Shown piece by piece: positions 1-5,096 of a stretch of 5,096 nt of DNA. Where the stretch lies: the NCBI GenBank assembly GCA_031292735.1, contig JARLGP010000062.1, positions 1-5,096 of the forward strand, in the 5' to 3' direction. Both the position numbers and the translations under genes were made by a program. The DNA is from Holophaga sp. Lineage in GTDB: Bacteria; Acidobacteriota; Holophagae; Holophagales; Holophagaceae. How positions within the stretch are numbered: position 1 is the first letter of the stretch; each line of letters begins with the position of its first letter. The notes beneath the pieces are model-generated. The model ran no database searches, was not told the origin of the DNA, and worked only from the letters and a program-made list of their open reading frames with translations.

Positions 1-1208
1 CCGATGGCCAGCACCATGGCGAACATGGTGAGCATGTTGATGGACATGCCGGCGTACTGGAGCATGGCGAAGGTGCCCAGCAGCACCACCGGGACGGCGA
101 TGGTCGGCACCAGGGTGGCCCGGATGTCGCCCAGGAACAGCAGCATCACGAAGAACACCAGCACCACGGCCTCGATCAGGGTCTTGGCCACCTCGCGGAT
201 GGCCACCGACACGAACGGTGTGGTTTCGTACGGATAGGAGGCCACCACCCCGTTGGGGAAGTAGCGGGACAGCTCGTCCATCTTGGCCTTGATGTTCCGG
301 GAGGTGTCCAGGGCGTTGGCCCCGGCGGCCAGGCGGATGATCATGCCAGCGGCCGGATGGCCGTCGAACAGGGTCTGGGTCTGGTAGGACTCGGTGCCCA
401 TTTCGGCCCGGGCCACGTCCTTGATCCGGATGGTGGAGCCGTCGCTGTTGATCCGGATCGGGATGTGCTCGAACTGCTCGGGGGTCTGGAGCATCTCCTG
501 GACGTTCAGGGTGACGTTCAGGCTCTGGCCCTTGACCGCCGGGAGTCCCCCGACCTGGCCCGCGGAAACCTGGGCATTGTATGACTTGAGCGCCTGGCTC
601 AGATCGTCCGGGGTCAGGCCGTAGCTGACCAGCTTGTCGGGATCCATCCAGATGCGCATGGCGTGCTGGGTGCCGAAGGCATCCACCTGGCCGACCCCCT
701 CCACCCGGGCCAGGGGGTTTTCAACGTCGGAGGCCAGGTAGTCCTGCAGGTCCTCGCTGGTGAGGCTCCCGTCGGCGGAGGTCAGGGCCAACACCATGAA
801 GATGTTGCGGGTGGACTTGGTGACGGTGATGCCGGTCTGCTGCACCACCTGGGGCAGCATGGCCTTGGCCGTATCCATCTTGTTCTGGACCTTGGACCAG
901 GCCACGTCCGGGTCGGTGCCCGGCTTGAACGTGAGGGTGACGGTGGCGTTGCCGGCCGAGTCGCTGCTGCTTGAAAAGTAGAGCAGGTCGTCGAGCCCGG
1001 TCATCTTCTGCTCGATGATCTGGGTGACGGTGTTCTCCACGGTCTTGGCCGAGGCACCAGGATAGGCGGCGGTCACGGTGATGGCGGGCGGGGCGATGGG
1101 CGGGTACTGGGATACCGGCTGGGTCGTGATGGCCAGGAGCCCCGCCAGCATCATCATGATGGCGATGACCCAGGCGAAGATCGGCCGGTCGATGAAGAAA
1201 TTGACCAT
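1..1208 (-). CDS. acrB: RND multidrug efflux pump, AcrB/MexB type (HAE1), N-terminal 402 codons, cut by the window edge
   Basis: Inner-membrane, proton-driven pump subunit that captures lipophilic drugs from the periplasm or membrane and passes them to an adaptor and an outer-membrane channel. The protein opens MVNFFIDRPIFAWVIAI, the hallmark start of HAE1 pumps. It has a first membrane helix at about residues 10-28, the periplasmic porter subdomains at about 40-330 (with AFGTQHAMRIWM at 177-188), then helices 2 and 3 and the start of helix 4, ending FAMVLAI. From memory of E. coli AcrB the two run in register: Phe178 falls at 178 and the last partial codon is Gly403, so no net indel is apparent. 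The catalytic Asp pair (407/408 in AcrB) and the C-terminal 60% lie outside the window. The ATG at 1208 follows a good ribosome site and sits 12 bp after the adaptor gene, so the two are co-transcribed. The family call is very secure. The symbol means AcrB-like; substrate range cannot be read. Confidence 0.96.
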   Translation of the reverse strand, partial: MVNFFIDRPIFAWVIAIMMMLAGLLAITTQPVSQYPPIAPPAITVTAAYPGASAKTVENTVTQIIEQKMTGLDDLLYFSSSSDSAGNATVTLTFKPGTDPDVAWSKVQNKMDTAKAMLPQVVQQTGITVTKSTRNIFMVLALTSADGSLTSEDLQDYLASDVENPLARVEGVGQVDAFGTQHAMRIWMDPDKLVSYGLTPDDLSQALKSYNAQVSAGQVGGLPAVKGQSLNVTLNVQEMLQTPEQFEHIPIRINSDGSTIRIKDVARAEMGTESYQTQTLFDGHPAAGMIIRLAAGANALDTSRNIKAKMDELSRYFPNGVVASYPYETTPFVSVAIREVAKTLIEAVVLVFFVMLLFLGDIRATLVPTIAVPVVLLGTFAMLQYAGMSINMLTMFAMVLAI

Positions 1209-1216
1209 GAAAGGAT

Positions 1217-1221
1217 TCCTC
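1217..1221 (-). promoter_or_regulatory. Ribosome binding site of the RND pump gene, overlapping the adaptor stop codon
   Basis: On the minus strand GAGGA begins with the last base of the adaptor's TAG stop and lies 8 bases before the pump ATG at 1208. This placement supports that start and suggests translational coupling: ribosomes finishing the adaptor can re-initiate on the pump. Confidence 0.7.
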
Positions 1222-2387
1222 TAGTTGCCGGCGGTGGGTTGCGGGGCGGGGGTCGCGTGGAAGGGCACGACGGTGACCGGCATGCCCGGCCGGACCTTCT
1301 GCAGGCCTTCCATGATCAGACGGTCACCGGCCTTCAGGCCGTCGGTGACCAGCCAGCGGGAACCCACCGCCCGGTCGATCTTCAGGAAGCGCTGTTCCAC
1401 CTTCCCCGAAGGGTCCACCACCATGGCGGTGGGCTCGCCCTTGGGATTGTGGGTGACGCCCTGCTGCGGCACCAGGATGGCCTGCTCGGCCACGCCCTCA
1501 TCCACTACCGCGCGCACATACATGCCCGGCAGCAGCACATGGCCGGGATTGGGGAAGACCATGCGCAGGGTGAGCGAGCCGGTGGTGGGATCCACCGTCA
1601 CATCCGAGAACTTCAGCACTCCCTGCTGGGGATAGGGGGTGCCGTCCTCCAGCAGGAGCTTGACCTTGGCCTGGTCTGCCGAGCCGCCCTTGATCCTGCC
1701 GGAGGCCATGTTGCGCTTCAACTGGAGCAGGTAGCCGGTGGACTGGGGCGCGTCCACATAGACCGGATCCAGCTGCTGGATGGTGGTGAACGCCGTTCCC
1801 GAGTAGCTGGTCGCCAGCGCGCCCACGGTGACGCTGGACTTGCTGATCCGGCCCGAGATGGGCGCGGTGATGCGGGTGTAGCCCAGGTTGATGCGGGCGG
1901 TGTCCACCGCCGCCTTGCCGGCCAGGATCTCGGCCTCGGCCTGGCGGCTGCTGGATACCGCCTCCTCCAGCTCCTGCTTGCCGATGGCGTCGATCTTCAC
2001 CAGTTCCTGGTCGCGCTGCATCTTGCTCTGGAGCGGCGGCAGGCTGGCCTGGGCCTTGGCCAGGGTGGCCTGGGCACTGGCCAGGGCCGCCTTGTAAGGC
2101 GCCGGATCGATCTGGTAGAGCAGCGCCCCGGTCCTCACGTCGCTGCCTTCGGTGAAGGCCCGCTGCTGGATGATGCCGTTCACCTGGGGCCGCACCTCGG
2201 CCACCAGGTAGGCCGAGGTGCGCCCCGGCAGTTCCGTGGTGAGGGTCACCCGCTCAGGCTGGATCACCGAGACCGCCACTTCCGAAACCGGCGGCGGACC
2301 CTGCCGGTGGGCGCAGCCGGTGACCAGCCCGCCTGCAACAAGTATACCGACCACCGGCCCCAGGCCGGTCCACGTTCTGTTTCGCAT
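1221..2387 (-). CDS. acrA: RND efflux periplasmic adaptor (membrane fusion) lipoprotein, AcrA/MexA type
   Basis: Bridges the RND pump and the outer-membrane channel in the periplasm. The 388-residue protein has a lipoprotein signal with lipobox VTGC, so Cys25 is the likely lipidated residue anchoring it to the inner membrane. The order is typical: first lipoyl half at about 55-98 (TTELPGRTSAY, then VRPQVNGII and EGSDV), coiled-coil hairpin at about 99-165 with its tip near 125-143, second lipoyl half around TARINLGYTRITAPISGRI, beta-barrel (QQLDPVYVD to FSDVTVDPTTGSLTLRMVFPNP and LLPGMYVRA), then the membrane-proximal domain (ILVPQQGVTHNPKGE to GLKAGDRLIMEGLQKVRPGMPV). It resembles E. coli AcrA along its whole length, and its length is normal. 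The tip motif RxxxLxxxxxxS is present as Arg125 and Leu129, but Gly136 stands where Ser is usual. GAGG lies 6 bases before the ATG. It follows the TetR gene by 56 bp and precedes the pump gene by 12 bp. Confidence 0.96.
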   Translation of the reverse strand: MRNRTWTGLGPVVGILVAGGLVTGCAHRQGPPPVSEVAVSVIQPERVTLTTELPGRTSAYLVAEVRPQVNGIIQQRAFTEGSDVRTGALLYQIDPAPYKAALASAQATLAKAQASLPPLQSKMQRDQELVKIDAIGKQELEEAVSSSRQAEAEILAGKAAVDTARINLGYTRITAPISGRISKSSVTVGALATSYSGTAFTTIQQLDPVYVDAPQSTGYLLQLKRNMASGRIKGGSADQAKVKLLLEDGTPYPQQGVLKFSDVTVDPTTGSLTLRMVFPNPGHVLLPGMYVRAVVDEGVAEQAILVPQQGVTHNPKGEPTAMVVDPSGKVEQRFLKIDRAVGSRWLVTDGLKAGDRLIMEGLQKVRPGMPVTVVPFHATPAPQPTAGN

Positions 2388-2443
2388 GCGCTACCTCAGA
2401 TGGAGAAGGATTGACGACGATTAGTGCAGGTGGAGAAAAGGTT

Positions 2444-3109
2444 TCAGGGCTGATTCGGGTAACCGAGCCCTTTCAGGACGAAATCGGCGATCCGGTCGCC
2501 CAAGGCTTCGGGCGGTTCGTCGGGCGGCAGAGGTTGCCAGACCAGGGCATTGACGCCGGCCGCCAGGCGGTGGATCAGGCACTGGCCGAGGATGCCCTGG
2601 CCGAGGAAGGAGATTTCGGTCTCCTTCAGCTGAGGCTGCAGGGCGCCCAGGCATATCCGCAATACCTTGGGAGCCATCGACATCCGTTCCCGGAACAGGT
2701 CGTGCAGGAAGGGCCGGGGCGCACCCATCTCGGCCATGAACAACTTGATGGCGGCTTCCGCCTGCGGGTCCCCAACCTTGGTAAACAAGTCAACCATCAT
2801 GCCCCGGACGATCAGACGCAGTTCCTGGGCCGCCAGATCCCGATCCGACCCGAGGGTCTGGAGATCCTGGCAGACCAATTCAAACTGCGAACACGGGTAG
2901 TGGGTGAACATATATTGAAAGCAGGAAAGATATAGATGTTCCTTGTTCCCAAAATGGTAGCCGATGAGCGAGACCAGCTTGCCCGCCCGATCGGCGATCT
3001 CGCGAATGGTGGTGGCCTCGTAGCCCCGTTCCGCGAAGCAGAAGATTGCCGCTTCCAGCAGCAGCTGGCGGGTCTCCTTGGGGTGGGCTGGGGTGGCGGT
3101 GGGATCCAT
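2444..3109 (-). CDS. TetR-family transcriptional regulator (probably CecR/DUF1956 type), likely repressor of the efflux operon
   Basis: A 221-residue dimeric DNA-binding repressor, predicted to sense a small ligand. The N-terminal TetR domain spans about residues 13-60: helix 1 RQLLLEAAIFCFAERGYEAT, then the helix-turn-helix TIREIADRAGKLVSLIGYHF, then GNKEHLYLSCF, which closes the domain. The C-terminal half (FMAEMGAPRPFLHDLFRERM, later LGQGILGQCLIHRLAAG) resembles the ligand domain of CecR (YbiH) regulators, judged by eye. It is first in the operon, 56 bp before the adaptor gene, which points to local autoregulation. The ATG at 3109 is the only sensible start: an in-frame stop lies 4 codons upstream and the HTH begins soon after. 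No Shine-Dalgarno precedes it (ACACCC directly before ATG), which fits the leaderless promoter listed separately. It has six cysteines (24, 63, 73, 80, 153, 177), more than its neighbours. Codons near 2900-2945 are AT-richer than the rest. The inducer is unknown. Confidence 0.92.
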   Translation of the reverse strand: MDPTATPAHPKETRQLLLEAAIFCFAERGYEATTIREIADRAGKLVSLIGYHFGNKEHLYLSCFQYMFTHYPCSQFELVCQDLQTLGSDRDLAAQELRLIVRGMMVDLFTKVGDPQAEAAIKLFMAEMGAPRPFLHDLFRERMSMAPKVLRICLGALQPQLKETEISFLGQGILGQCLIHRLAAGVNALVWQPLPPDEPPEALGDRIADFVLKGLGYPNQP

Positions 3110-3115
3110 GGGTGT

Positions 3116-3144
3116 AATTTAATCGATCATCCGATCAAATTCAA
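3116..3144 (-). promoter_or_regulatory. Predicted sigma70-type promoter of the tetR-acrA-acrB operon, probably giving a leaderless transcript
   Basis: On the minus strand a -35 box TTGAAT (3139-3144) is followed by an ideal 17-base spacer and a -10 box TAAATT (3116-3121). Only six bases, ACACCC, then separate the -10 box from the tetR ATG. Transcription normally starts about 6-8 bases after the -10 box, so it would start at or beside the A of the ATG. The absence of a Shine-Dalgarno agrees with this. The spacer carries a near-palindrome that could be a repressor site. The call rests on box matches only; a promoter further upstream is possible. Confidence 0.55.
3117..3140. promoter_or_regulatory. 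Candidate TetR operator O1, inverted repeat inside the promoter
   Basis: On the plus strand ATTTAATC (3117-3124) and GATCAAAT (3133-3140) form an imperfect inverted repeat with an 8-base centre. Counting the flanking bases of 3116-3141, 9 of 13 base pairs are symmetric (AATTT-n-ATCG, six bases, CGAT-n-AAATT). It fills the spacer between the predicted -35 and -10 boxes and overlaps both, the classic place for a TetR-family repressor to block RNA polymerase. That the adjacent TetR protein binds here is inferred. Confidence 0.5.
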
Positions 3145-3151
3145 GGGGGGA

Positions 3152-3171
3152 ATTTAAACTATTGTTCAAAT
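3152..3171. promoter_or_regulatory. Candidate TetR operator O2, inverted repeat upstream of the -35 box
   Basis: On the plus strand ATTTAAAC (3152-3159), centre TATT, and GTTCAAAT (3164-3171) form an inverted repeat with 7 of 8 pairs matched. Its half-sites are nearly those of the repeat at 3117-3140 (ATTTAAWC and GWTCAAAT, same orientation), but the centre is 4 bases instead of 8. The two centres are 33 bp apart, roughly three helical turns. It sits 7 bases upstream of the predicted -35 box, so it could be a second operator or an activator site. Confidence 0.5.
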
Positions 3172-3205
3172 CGGCCCCAATCCGGCCTGGGCACGCAGGT
3201 TCCTG

Positions 3206-3237
3206 CCCAGCCCGGAATCCCCCGGATTCCAGCTGGG
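3206..3237. repeat. Strong imperfect palindrome (stem-loop)
   Basis: Plus-strand arms CCCAGC (3206-3211) plus GGAATCC (3214-3220) pair with GGATTCC (3224-3230) plus GCTGGG (3232-3237): 13 paired bases, a CC/A internal mismatch and a 3-base loop. No T-run follows on either strand, so it is not a textbook intrinsic terminator. The arm at 3205-3210 (GCCCAG) could instead pair with CTGGGC at 3187-3192, making two mutually exclusive hairpins. It could be a dispersed REP-like element, an RNA-stabilising hairpin at the end of the hydrolase transcript, or a protein site. Confidence 0.6.
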
Positions 3238-3298
3238 ACGGGACGTTGAAGGCCCCGCCGGCCCCCCCGCAGGCCGCCGCGCGAAGGGACCATTTCAT

Positions 3299-3329
3299 AA
3301 AAGACCCGCCAGGCCGGCGAGATCCGGCC
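3299..3329 (-). terminator. Possible weak terminator of the hydrolase transcript
   Basis: Reading the minus strand downstream of the hydrolase stop, GGCCGG (3329-3324), a 6-base loop and CCGGCC (3317-3312) form a perfect 6-bp stem. TGGCGGGTC and then TTTT (3302-3299) follow. The alternative stem CGCC/GGCG (from 3319) ends nearer the T-run. It lies about 83 bases after the hydrolase stop and before the tetR promoter, the right place to insulate the operons. The T-run is short and distant, so efficiency is doubtful. Confidence 0.35.
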
Positions 3330-3411
3330 GCAACGGGACCATCCCCGGCCTTCCGGAGGCTCGATCGTATCCGTTTCCGGGTCCGGCGGGGACGTTCCAG
3401 CCAGGGGCCGG

Positions 3412-4215
3412 TCAGGGCGCCTCGACCGGTTTCACTGCCCTGGCCACCTTGGTGGCCTTGGCCGCCACCGGCCCCCGGTAGGCGAGGTACTCCCCCATCC
3501 AGCCGGCCATGATCCCGCCTTCATCGGGGAACAGGGCGAAGCCGTGGTCGCTGCCGGGGACCATCCGGGCGCAGACGCCGAGACCCCCCGTGATGGCCCC
3601 GGCGTTCTCGGCGGCCTCGGTGTCGTCCTTGGCGGCCATGACCAGCACCGCCGCGTGGGCCTGGCGCACCGCACGCACCATGCGGAGGCCGGCGTCCTCA
3701 CCGAAGGCGCCATTGCCGGCGGGGCTCAGCACCAGCACGGCCACCGGGTGGATGACCGGGGCGGCCAGGAGCGAGGCGAAGGCGCCCACGCTGGATCCGG
3801 CCAGGCCCAGCCGGCGCGGATTGATGCGGGGTTGTCGGCGCACCCAGGCGGCGGCCTGGGCGAGGTCGCCCGGAATCCGCTGGAACCCCACGGCCTCCGC
3901 CGAGGCCAGGAAGTCGGGCGTCACCGCCACGGTCTGGCCGCCTTTGCCGGTGCTCTGGCCGTGGCCGCGCAGGTCCAGGGCCAGGGTGGCGATGCCCTTG
4001 GCGTTCAGCTGGTCGGCCAGGGGCTTCCAGCCGCTCCGGTCGGTCTGGAACTGGTGGGCCAGGATCACCACCGGGCGGGGGCCGGGCTGGGGCGGGACGG
4101 TCAGGGTGCCCTTGAGCACGAAACCGTCAAGGGTGGTGAGGCTCATGTCCCGGACGACGGGCTGGGCAGCCGAGACAAGGGCCGGCAGGCAGAACAACAG
4201 ACTGAGGCGACGCAT
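3412..4215 (-). CDS. Exported alpha/beta hydrolase, dienelactone-hydrolase-like
   Basis: A 267-residue serine hydrolase of the alpha/beta fold, expected to cleave an ester or similar bond; the substrate is unknown. MRRLSLLFCLPALVSAAQ looks like a short Sec signal with cleavage near Ala16/Ala17, placing the enzyme in the periplasm. The fold reads in order: strand PRPVVILAHQF (46-56) with the oxyanion region at His54-Gln55, ALDLRGHGQSTG (79-90), the nucleophile elbow GSSVG at 140-144 with Ser142, an acid candidate Asp197 or Asp198 in VLVMAAKDD, and the catalytic His224 in GSDHGF. The triad is complete, so it should be active. The last 20 residues are a low-complexity Ala/Lys/Val tail. The ATG at 4215 is preceded by AAGGA and gives a sensible signal peptide. 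It follows the GNAT gene by 52 bp and may share its transcript. Broad esterase/DLH-type activity is inference. Confidence 0.85.
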   Translation of the reverse strand: MRRLSLLFCLPALVSAAQPVVRDMSLTTLDGFVLKGTLTVPPQPGPRPVVILAHQFQTDRSGWKPLADQLNAKGIATLALDLRGHGQSTGKGGQTVAVTPDFLASAEAVGFQRIPGDLAQAAAWVRRQPRINPRRLGLAGSSVGAFASLLAAPVIHPVAVLVLSPAGNGAFGEDAGLRMVRAVRQAHAAVLVMAAKDDTEAAENAGAITGGLGVCARMVPGSDHGFALFPDEGGIMAGWMGEYLAYRGPVAAKATKVARAVKPVEAP

Positions 4216-4267
4216 GGCATTTCCTTTCCAGGGGCAGCGATTCCGTCGCTCCTTGAATCACAGGGCT

Positions 4268-4879
4268 TCAGGAAATCATACCGAGGGCCATCTTCTGCTG
4301 CAGCATCGCCTTCACCGCCGGCCACTCGGAATCGATGATGCTGAACCGGACCGAATTGCGCTTGCGGCCGTCTGGCATTATTCGCTCATTGCGAAGGATG
4401 CCCTCCTGTTTGGCGCCGATGCGGGCGATGGCGGCCCTGGATTTTTCGTTGAGCTCGTCGGTGCTGAACTGCACCCGCACCGCCCGCAGCACCTCGAAGG
4501 CATGGGTCAGCAGCAGGTACTTGGCCTCGGTGTTGACCCCCGAGCGCTGGACCGACGCGCTCAGCCAGGTGTGGCCGATCTCCATCTTCCGGTTCGCCTG
4601 GTCGATCTTCCAGAACCGGGTGCTGCCGACGATCCGGCCGGTATCCAGCTTGACGATCACGAAAGGCATCACCATGCCGGCCTGCCGTCCCGCAAAGGCG
4701 ACCTCCAGGTACTGGCCGATGCTGTCCGGGCCGGGCACGGCGGTCACCTTCAGGTTCCACAACTGGCCGTCCGCGGCCGCGGCCAGCAGGTCCTGCGCAT
4801 GTTCCGGCCGCAGGGGCCGGAGCTCGACGGTCCTTCCCCGAAGCGTTGGCTGAAGCAGGGGGGAAGGACGGTCGGACAT
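4268..4879 (-). CDS. GNAT N-acetyltransferase, RimJ/RimL type (Acetyltransf_3)
   Basis: A 203-residue cytoplasmic enzyme that should transfer acetyl from acetyl-CoA to an amine, either a protein N-terminus or a small molecule. The family opening LRGRTVELRPLRPEHAQDL (13-31) is followed by the central strands PFVIVKLDTGRIVGSTRFW (72-90) and MEIGHTWLS (99-107). The acetyl-CoA pyrophosphate loop is QRSGVNTEAK (111-120), where Q-R-S-G-V-N-T is characteristic of RimL-like members. The final part has RVQFSTDELNEKSRAAIARIGA (135-156), the Asn/Ser helix found in this group, and EGILRNERIMPDGRKRNSV before the last strand. Length is normal and no motif is missing. AAGG lies 7 bases before the ATG. It lies 42 bp after the upstream membrane gene and 52 bp before the hydrolase. 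The substrate cannot be predicted, and nothing ties it to the efflux operon. Confidence 0.9.
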   Translation of the reverse strand: MSDRPSPLLQPTLRGRTVELRPLRPEHAQDLLAAAADGQLWNLKVTAVPGPDSIGQYLEVAFAGRQAGMVMPFVIVKLDTGRIVGSTRFWKIDQANRKMEIGHTWLSASVQRSGVNTEAKYLLLTHAFEVLRAVRVQFSTDELNEKSRAAIARIGAKQEGILRNERIMPDGRKRNSVRFSIIDSEWPAVKAMLQQKMALGMIS

Positions 4880-4883
4880 GGCA

Positions 4884-4906
4884 GGGCCTTTGGTCGGGTC
4901 AGGCCC
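4884..4906 (-). promoter_or_regulatory. Hairpin overlapping the GNAT ribosome site
   Basis: On the minus strand GGGCCT (4906-4901), an 11-base loop and AGGCCC (4889-4884) can form a perfect 6-bp stem. The second arm includes part of the AAAGG Shine-Dalgarno of the GNAT gene, so the fold could damp its translation. No T-run follows, so it is unlikely to be the terminator of the preceding gene. It may be chance in GC-rich DNA. Confidence 0.25.
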
Positions 4907-4907
4907 C

Positions 4908-4913
4908 AGTATA
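4908..4913 (-). promoter_or_regulatory. Possible -10 box of a GNAT promoter
   Basis: TATACT on the minus strand matches TATAAT at five of six bases and lies 28 bases before the GNAT ATG, in the 42-base gap after the membrane protein gene. No good -35 box stands 16-18 bases upstream (GAAACC is at 17), so this is weak. If real, the GNAT gene is not solely dependent on its upstream neighbour. Confidence 0.25.
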
Positions 4914-4921
4914 GCTTCGGC

Positions 4922-5096
4922 CTATTCCTCGGTTTCCAGCAGCACCATCTCGCCATGCCGGTCGGCGACCTGGCGCTTGATGTGCAGCAGCTTGTACCAC
5001 TTCACGAAGGCTTCCACGAACACGATGCTCATGAGGATCATCAGCACCACCGAGAAGGTCACCAGCAGCCACATGCCCTTGGGCAGGTAGTTGTCG
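4922..5096 (-). CDS. C-terminal end of an unidentified membrane protein, cut by the window edge
   Basis: Fifty-seven codons and a TAG stop are visible, entering the window in frame from the right; the start lies beyond it. The peptide runs DNYLPKGMW, then a single hydrophobic helix of about 20 residues (LLVTFSVVLMILMSIVFVEAF), then a charged tail KWYKLLHIKRQVADRHGEM ending in LLETEE. The layout of a last membrane helix followed by a basic, presumably cytoplasmic tail suits the end of a multi-pass transporter. The C-terminus of a carbon-starvation (CstA-like) peptide transporter came to mind, but 57 residues do not allow a family assignment. The GNAT gene begins 42 bp later on the same strand. 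Confidence 0.7.
   Translation of the reverse strand, partial: DNYLPKGMWLLVTFSVVLMILMSIVFVEAFVKWYKLLHIKRQVADRHGEMVLLETEE

Larger units (their letters stand above)
3110..3411. other. Intergenic region between the hydrolase and tetR genes, without a supported gene
   Basis: These 302 bases fall into two parts. Positions 3110-3175 are strikingly AT-rich for this window and carry the promoter and both candidate operators, with a run of six G (3145-3150) between the operators. Positions 3176-3411 are GC-rich and rich in inverted repeats (3187-3210, 3206-3237, 3312-3329). An open frame crosses part of it on the plus strand, but its proline- and arginine-rich, low-complexity translation looks like a by-product of GC-rich sequence. 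I recognise no RNA gene. Confidence 0.6.

Noticed and set aside
1239..2414. A 391-codon open frame on the plus strand, antisense to the adaptor gene
   Set aside because: It mirrors a clear AcrA-type gene; its His-, Gly- and Arg-rich translation matches no family and is expected from GC-rich antisense DNA.
2411..2935. A 174-codon plus-strand open frame opposite tetR
   Set aside because: The minus strand holds a full TetR protein with a recognisable HTH; this frame has no recognisable domain.
3162..3512. A plus-strand open frame across the intergenic region
   Set aside because: Proline/arginine-rich low-complexity translation, no convincing ribosome site, and it runs into the antisense of the hydrolase 3' end.
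4230..4255. Small inverted repeat AGCGA...TCGCT between the GNAT and hydrolase genes, considered as a terminator
   Set aside because: Only a 5-bp stem with no T-run; more likely chance, and the 52-bp gap allows read-through.
3544..4338. A 264-codon open frame on the plus strand, antisense to the hydrolase
   Set aside because: The opposite strand encodes a complete hydrolase with signal peptide and catalytic triad; the antisense translation is low complexity.
4335..4853. A 172-codon plus-strand open frame opposite the GNAT gene
   Set aside because: The GNAT motifs are complete on the minus strand; the Ser/Arg-rich translation is a shadow.
1..5096. A CRISPR array, tRNA, insertion sequence, toxin-antitoxin pair or defence island
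   Set aside because: No regularly spaced repeats, transposase, terminal repeats, tRNA-like fold or defence protein were seen; the genes are common housekeeping or efflux types.

Overview
The window looks like ordinary chromosomal DNA of a GC-rich, Gram-negative (two-membrane) bacterium. Evidence for two membranes is a tripartite RND efflux operon with a lipobox on its adaptor protein. Base composition and protein style would fit an acidobacterial (Holophaga/Geothrix-type) genome or a GC-rich proteobacterium. That is only a guess, because no rRNA or other marker gene is present. All six supported genes lie on the minus strand, so the window reads right to left.

Right to left: (1) 4922-5096, the last 57 codons of an unidentified membrane protein cut by the window edge. 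(2) 4268-4879, a RimJ/RimL-type GNAT acetyltransferase. (3) 3412-4215, an exported dienelactone-hydrolase-like alpha/beta hydrolase. (4) 3110-3411, a 302-base intergenic region. It holds a terminator-like hairpin behind the hydrolase, a strong 13-bp-paired imperfect palindrome, and an AT-rich control region with a sigma70-like promoter and two related inverted repeats. (5) 2444-3109, a TetR-family regulator, probably of the CecR type. (6) 1221-2387, an AcrA/MexA-type adaptor lipoprotein. (7) 1-1208, the first 402 codons of an AcrB/MexB-type pump, cut just before the proton-relay aspartates expected at 407/408.

Genes 5-7 form a regulator-adaptor-pump operon (gaps 56 and 12 bp). The simplest model is that the TetR protein represses its own promoter, and so the pump genes, until an inducer binds. 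The outer-membrane channel gene, if it belongs to the operon, would lie beyond position 1. The hydrolase and GNAT genes may be a separate unit with no evident link to efflux.

I see no previously undescribed multi-gene system. The part most worth a second look is the tetR control region. Two inverted repeats there share the same half-sites (ATTTAAWC and GWTCAAAT) at different spacings. The best promoter also places the -10 box six bases from the ATG, which suggests a leaderless mRNA.
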